A stretch of DNA of 64,000 nucleotides. Source: Vitis vinifera (Eukaryota; Streptophyta; Magnoliopsida; Vitales; Vitaceae). The stretch is from positions 5,479,001-5,543,000 of the forward strand of contig NC_081806.1 of NCBI RefSeq assembly GCF_030704535.1, read 5' to 3'. Below the pieces are notes generated by a model. The model saw only the letters and a list, made by a program, of their open reading frames with translations, searched no databases and was not told the DNA's origin. A program made the position numbers and the translations under genes. Positions 59,734 to 64,000 of this stretch are shown here, one piece after another (the stretch's first letter is position 1; each line of letters opens with the position of its first letter).

Positions 59734-62700
59734 ATGGAAAGGTTCAAAGCCTTGAATCGTCTCTCTCATTACAGAAGAACCCTTTTTCCTCACAGCAGTG
59801 ATTCTAATTCCAATAGCCTTTGCGATGACACAGTGAGTTCTGTTGTGAATTTTTCTTACTTTTCCTTTTCTAATGGATTGGAAGTAATGGGTGTAGGTTG
59901 GTGTTTTCAGGTATTGGTTGAAGGAAAAGCAAGTTCCAGAATTGTGACTCTCAATAGACCCCATGTTCTAAATGCTGTGGTGACTCCCATGGTGTGATGT
60001 TCTTTGACCTGTATTTATCATTTTGGTTTCTGGGTGTCTGTATTTATCATTTGGAAAATGCTTAAAGAGTTTTGGGTTTTTGAGAAAATAGGGTTTAAAG
60101 ACAGCGATTCTGCCTTAACTGGATCACATAATTGTTCATTTCGGGCCTGTATTTATTTATTTTCTAAATGAAGAGCACTTCAATTTGATTTGTAGATTTC
60201 TAGTTGTTTTGGGTTTTCTGCTAATACTCATTAAGAAACCAATTTTGATTTCTGGTCCTTTTTTTTATTAGTTTATATTCTCAGATTTGAGTCATGTCCC
60301 CATTGGCAAAAGAAATTTTACTTGCAGATGTCTTATTAATTGAAAACCACATAGTAGGAAACTATCAACTATGTACTGAGATTTTCTAATGTTGTCAGGG
60401 GGTTAGGCTTATCGAACTGTATGAGTCCTGGGAAAAAGATCCCCATTTTGGTTTCGTAGTAATAAAAGTAAGCTTCACATTCCTTCTAATTGATCATTTT
60501 GGTTCACAAGGCTTTTTGAACATCTTGGGGTAACACTTGAACCTTTAACCCTTGCCTTGAGCCTTTGCAGGGCAGTGGCAAGGCATTTTCTGCCGGTGGA
60601 GATGTTGTCTGTCTTTACCAATTTATGGATGAAGGTGGGGATTGGTTTTTGTTTTGATCCAGAGTTGGTTGTATGACAAAAAAATATACGGATTAATGAA
60701 TAAATGAGAACACAATATCGGTTTTGGAATCTGATTATGGAAATAATGCATGATATAGCCCATCTATGTGAGCTCATGTTATGAATCCTAGAAAAAGCAA
60801 CATTGGTATGATGTATGAAAAATTTATAAGCTTTCTACGATGGATTCTCATTAGGAGTGCTTCATGGGTCAATCTTGCAGATTACATGCTTTTTTTTTTT
60901 TTTTTATAGGTTAGGTTCAATATTTACATGGTGCTTGTTGCTAAGTGCTAAAACTCTTCTAAATTTTAGTTTACTGTATTCAGGGAGGTTGGAAGATTGT
61001 AAAGATTGTTTCAGGACATTTTATGGTTTGATGTACCTCATACACACATATATGAAGCCACATGTAAGTCTTCTATACTTTTCTCAAGCATTGAAACTTA
61101 GAATATACACTAGATTCTTAGAATATGGATACCTTGGAAAAATATGGGTGCTATTATGTTGAATTTTGTTATCCATCCAATTTTGGCTTAAAAGTGTAAT
61201 TCCATTTAGAACTAGCAAGTGTAACAATGATGCATTTTGATATTTACCTGAACTGTCTAGGCCTAATATTAAGTTGCACTAACTAGTTTGTTGGAGCTTT
61301 GTTAATGGATCCTGTTGAATTCAAATTAAGAACTAAGTGAACAAGTAGCATTGAAACAAGCAGTTGCTTCATGCGGAATTTGTAGAATATGAATCATGAT
61401 AGGAGAGGACCAAATCATATGTCATGTTGAGAATAAAGGCTGTCTAGGTGGGTACAAATCTTTGACATGTATTCCTATATCATATTTTCCCTTTTTCTGT
61501 TGGCTTCCATTTAGGTGGCTTTAATAGATGGCGTGACAATGGGAGCTGGTGCAGGGATATCAGTCCTCGGGACATTTTGCGTTGCAACTGATAGAACTGT
61601 ATGTAAATGTGGTATTATTGTTTCTTTACCTTTGAAGTGTCAACTTTAATGCTTAGTCTACATTTTTTTTTTCTTTGATAGGTTTTGATGCTTATTCTAT
61701 GTATCATATAACTCTTATGTTAATTAAAGGATTAATTTGCATGATAATAAATAAAAGTTCAAAGTGGGATTTAATAAAATAAAAAACCTTTTAAACAGTT
61801 TGGCTGTTAACATTTTATATTACATTTATAGGTCAATATTAGAGGAATGGATTGAGAACAATAAATCTTAGAGATAGAGGGATATCTTGGAGATTCACAA
61901 ATGGGATCATCCTTTGAATGGACTTAAGAGTCTGAGATCCACCAGAATTTCTCGTTCTTCTCATACCCTTACCATATAGCTATATATATGGCCTCTGTAT
62001 TTCACTAGATGCTATAGCCTGGAAACACTTCAAACTCATGGACACTCATTGATGGAGAAGTTCTCATGTGGATTTCCTAAATTTGAAAAACAAATAGTAT
62101 CCCATTCCAGTTATACATTGTATCATCAATTTGTCCTAGCCTGATCATAGCTGATGATCAAGTGGAGTGGAGGACATTGGTTAATTGTAAATTGCAAAGG
62201 AAGACATATTACAAATCAGACAAAGTGGAAAGATGAACTGTTTGACTTGAACTAAGACCCTCAAAATGTACATGGTTTGCTTGAATCTATGCCCAAACCA
62301 ATTCCTGATATTAAATTTTGCCATTTACCCATTGCCCATTTGAGTCTAAGAATTGAATCCATGCTTTCAAACACACACTTGCACAGGAAAACACAAAAAA
62401 TAGCTCCTGGATGACCATGAAAGGGAAAACCTAGTGGAACTTGCAATAGAAAAACACGGCTAACGACCATTATTGATCTGAGCCTACCAGTTGCAAAAAT
62501 GCCCATATCATGCAAAATACTTGGCGTCTCTCTGAGCTTATTCCCTTAAATTCTACAACTTGAATTTTCTTCAATCATATCTTCATGCAATTCACCTAGA
62601 AATTCATAAACCTGTTACATAATAGCATTTCCACCCCTAGTTTAGGATGTTCTTACACCAGGTAACGGGGGAAACTGTAAATATCTTGCCTCTACCAATA

Positions 62701-64000
62701 TGAATTTGGACTGTAATAGGTTGTTATAATATGGATGGTAAACAACAGTTGGTGGGAAAGGAGTGGTGGTAGTAAAGCCAGGATATGAGATAGGAAAACC
62801 ATTTGTGGGTGGAGGTCAGCATTATGGTTTTAGGCCCCTTGCCAGAATCTTCAGTCCCAGTTTTCTGCTTAATAGTGTGGCATATAAACACACATTTCCA
62901 TTGCTTGTCATTCCTCTTCCAGTGTGAAATTGTGTCACCTGATAGAAAATGCTTCTTTAAGCCTTTGCTTTATTTGGATCTAGGAAAGTATTAGGAAAAG
63001 GAAGAAAAAGTAGGAAGGAATTCAAAATCTTTTATTTGGTTTCTGTGGAAATGAGAAGGAAAATCAAATATTGTCTACAAACTTAGACATTTTCAAAATT
63101 TTCATTCTTGATTTAGAAGAGGAAAAAGAGAGAGAAATTTGAAGAAACATATTTAAAAGACTTGTTGAATTTAAACTTTTTCCCCCCTTCAATTTTTCTT
63201 TCCTTTCATTTCCTCTGTTTGGGAAATATTTTTTGAAACAACTCTTAAAAAAGAAAACATGATTTTTCCAAAGAATATCTTTTAATTGTTTTCACTTGTT
63301 TTTGAAGGATTGTTTTAAAAAATAATTATATAAATATGGAGAATAATTAAAAATAAAGTACTACAAATAAAAGATATTAGTAAAGCATATTTACAAATAC
63401 AAAAAACAAGTTAAAAATATTTAAGTTTTCAAATAGACTTTTGTCCTACAAAACCTCAAAGAACAGTTTTCGAAAACTACTTTCAAAAATTGTTTTTTAG
63501 AATTGTTTTTGAAAACACTTTGCAAATAGAACCGAAAATTGTTTTTTGTTTTCTAATTGCCAAATGCAGTTTCTTTTTTATTTTTTATCATAGAGAACAA
63601 AAGATTGTTTTAAAAAATAGTTTCCAAACAGGGCCTGAATGTTCTCCATATACTTTGATTTTATTTTCTTCCTTTCTTATGCGAAGGTGTTTTTTCTTTC
63701 TTGTAATTCTTTTCTTGTGGAAATTTTCAACTCTTCCTTGTATTTAATCTTTTCTTTTTTTTCCTTTTCTCTCGACAAGTTATGTTTTCATTGGAAGAAG
63801 TAAATGAATAATAAAGGTAAACAATAGTTGCAAGGGATCTAATTTTTTGAACTGACTTTGCATGTCACTCTTATTCTTGTGGAGATTTCATCATCTTTGT
63901 ATTTACTTTTTTCTTTTCTTTTCTTTCAACGAGTTTTGTTTTAACTGAAAGAAATAAAACAATAATAGAGTTAAACAGTGGTTGCAAAGGAATCTTATTT
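59734..64000 (+). CDS. 3-hydroxyisobutyryl-CoA hydrolase-like protein, mitochondrial; 5' part only
   Basis: A crotonase-fold enzyme probably acting in valine breakdown in mitochondria (hydrolysis of 3-hydroxyisobutyryl-CoA or a related thioester). Six exons are seen: 59734-59832, 59911-59991, 60399-60467, 60571-60634, 60984-61063 and 61515-61598, giving the first 159 aa. Residues 1-33 are Arg/Ser-rich and form a likely targeting peptide. Crotonase landmarks: VTLNRPHVLNAV (about 44-55), oxyanion stretch GKAFSAGGDV (86-95) and DGVTMGAGAGIS (136-147), then ATDRT. The next expected exon (FATPE..GFHPD-type, with the catalytic acids) is not found before 64000, so the last intron exceeds 2.4 kb and the gene runs off the window. 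Closest remembered relatives are Arabidopsis hydrolase-like proteins 2 and 3. Confidence 0.88.
62961..63222. mobile_element. MITE-like element in hydrolase-gene intron
   Basis: The left arm (GCTTTATTTGGATCTAGGAAAG, AGGAAAAGGAAG) and right arm (CTTTCCTTTCATTTCCTCTG) are imperfectly inverted, as in the 39143-39445 element. The right end abuts or overlaps the next element. Confidence 0.5.
63211..63636. mobile_element. MITE-like element of the aquaporin-intron family
   Basis: The left end CCTCTGTTTGGGAAATATTT and right end AATAGTTTCCAAACAGGGCC form TIRs. The interior GTTTTAAAAAATAATTATAT then AAATATGG is nearly the same as in 54258-54568. An internal half-copy of an end (TTGAAAACACTTTGCAAATAG, about 63508) suggests nesting or two adjacent copies. 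Confidence 0.6.

Noticed and set aside
62803..62994. 63-codon frame as the next hydrolase exon
   Set aside because: It lacks any crotonase motif expected after ATDRT and lies next to MITE sequence.
1..64000. CRISPR array, bacterial operon or phage-like region
   Set aside because: No regularly spaced repeats or bacterial gene structure; all confident genes are intron-containing plant genes.

Overview
The window is nuclear DNA of a flowering plant. The evidence is spliced genes with GT-AG introns, AT-rich introns and spacers, plant-only protein families, and many small plant-type transposon relics. Gene content and intron style look like a woody eudicot such as grapevine (Vitis), but this is an inference from reading alone. 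I find no bacterial operons, CRISPR arrays, rRNA genes or convincing tRNA genes.

Layout. 1-8.15 kb is gene-poor: a 199-bp tandem duplication, a nest of small terminal-inverted-repeat (MITE-like) elements, and two small LTR-like relics with primer-binding-site-like sequences. 8.3-14.7 kb (+) carries a nine-exon O-fucosyltransferase-family gene (572 aa) with two upstream ORFs. 16.35 to about 32.95 kb (-) carries a 15-coding-exon gene for a 2,296-aa Agenet-domain protein (Arabidopsis G2484-1-like). It converges tail-to-tail on the fucosyltransferase and has a 2.2-kb intron in its 5'UTR. 33-37.2 kb is spacer. 37.3-45.9 kb (-) carries an 11-exon gene for a 606-aa protein with an N-terminal MIP1-type leucine zipper and a C-terminal DUF547 domain. 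46-52.9 kb is very AT-rich spacer with degenerate MITEs. 53.0-55.0 kb (+) carries a three-exon tonoplast aquaporin gene (TIP2 type, 250 aa). 55.3-58.3 kb holds a decayed Ty1/copia reverse-transcriptase relic split by a later MITE-like insertion. 59.7 kb to the right edge (+) carries the first six coding exons (159 aa) of a mitochondrial 3-hydroxyisobutyryl-CoA-hydrolase-like gene that runs off the window.

All exon joins were made by hand from GT/AG sites and reading-frame continuity. The four complete models each sum to a whole number of codons ending in a stop. The five genes act in unrelated processes (wall/Golgi glycosylation, chromatin reading, an unknown DUF547 role, vacuolar transport, valine catabolism), as expected for a plant chromosome.

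I see no convincing new biological system. The most interesting items are the uORF pair of the fucosyltransferase, ending one base before its start codon; the non-canonical second oxyanion glycine motif in the hydrolase; transposon relics in both introns of the aquaporin gene; and several small MITE and TRIM-like families recurring across the window.
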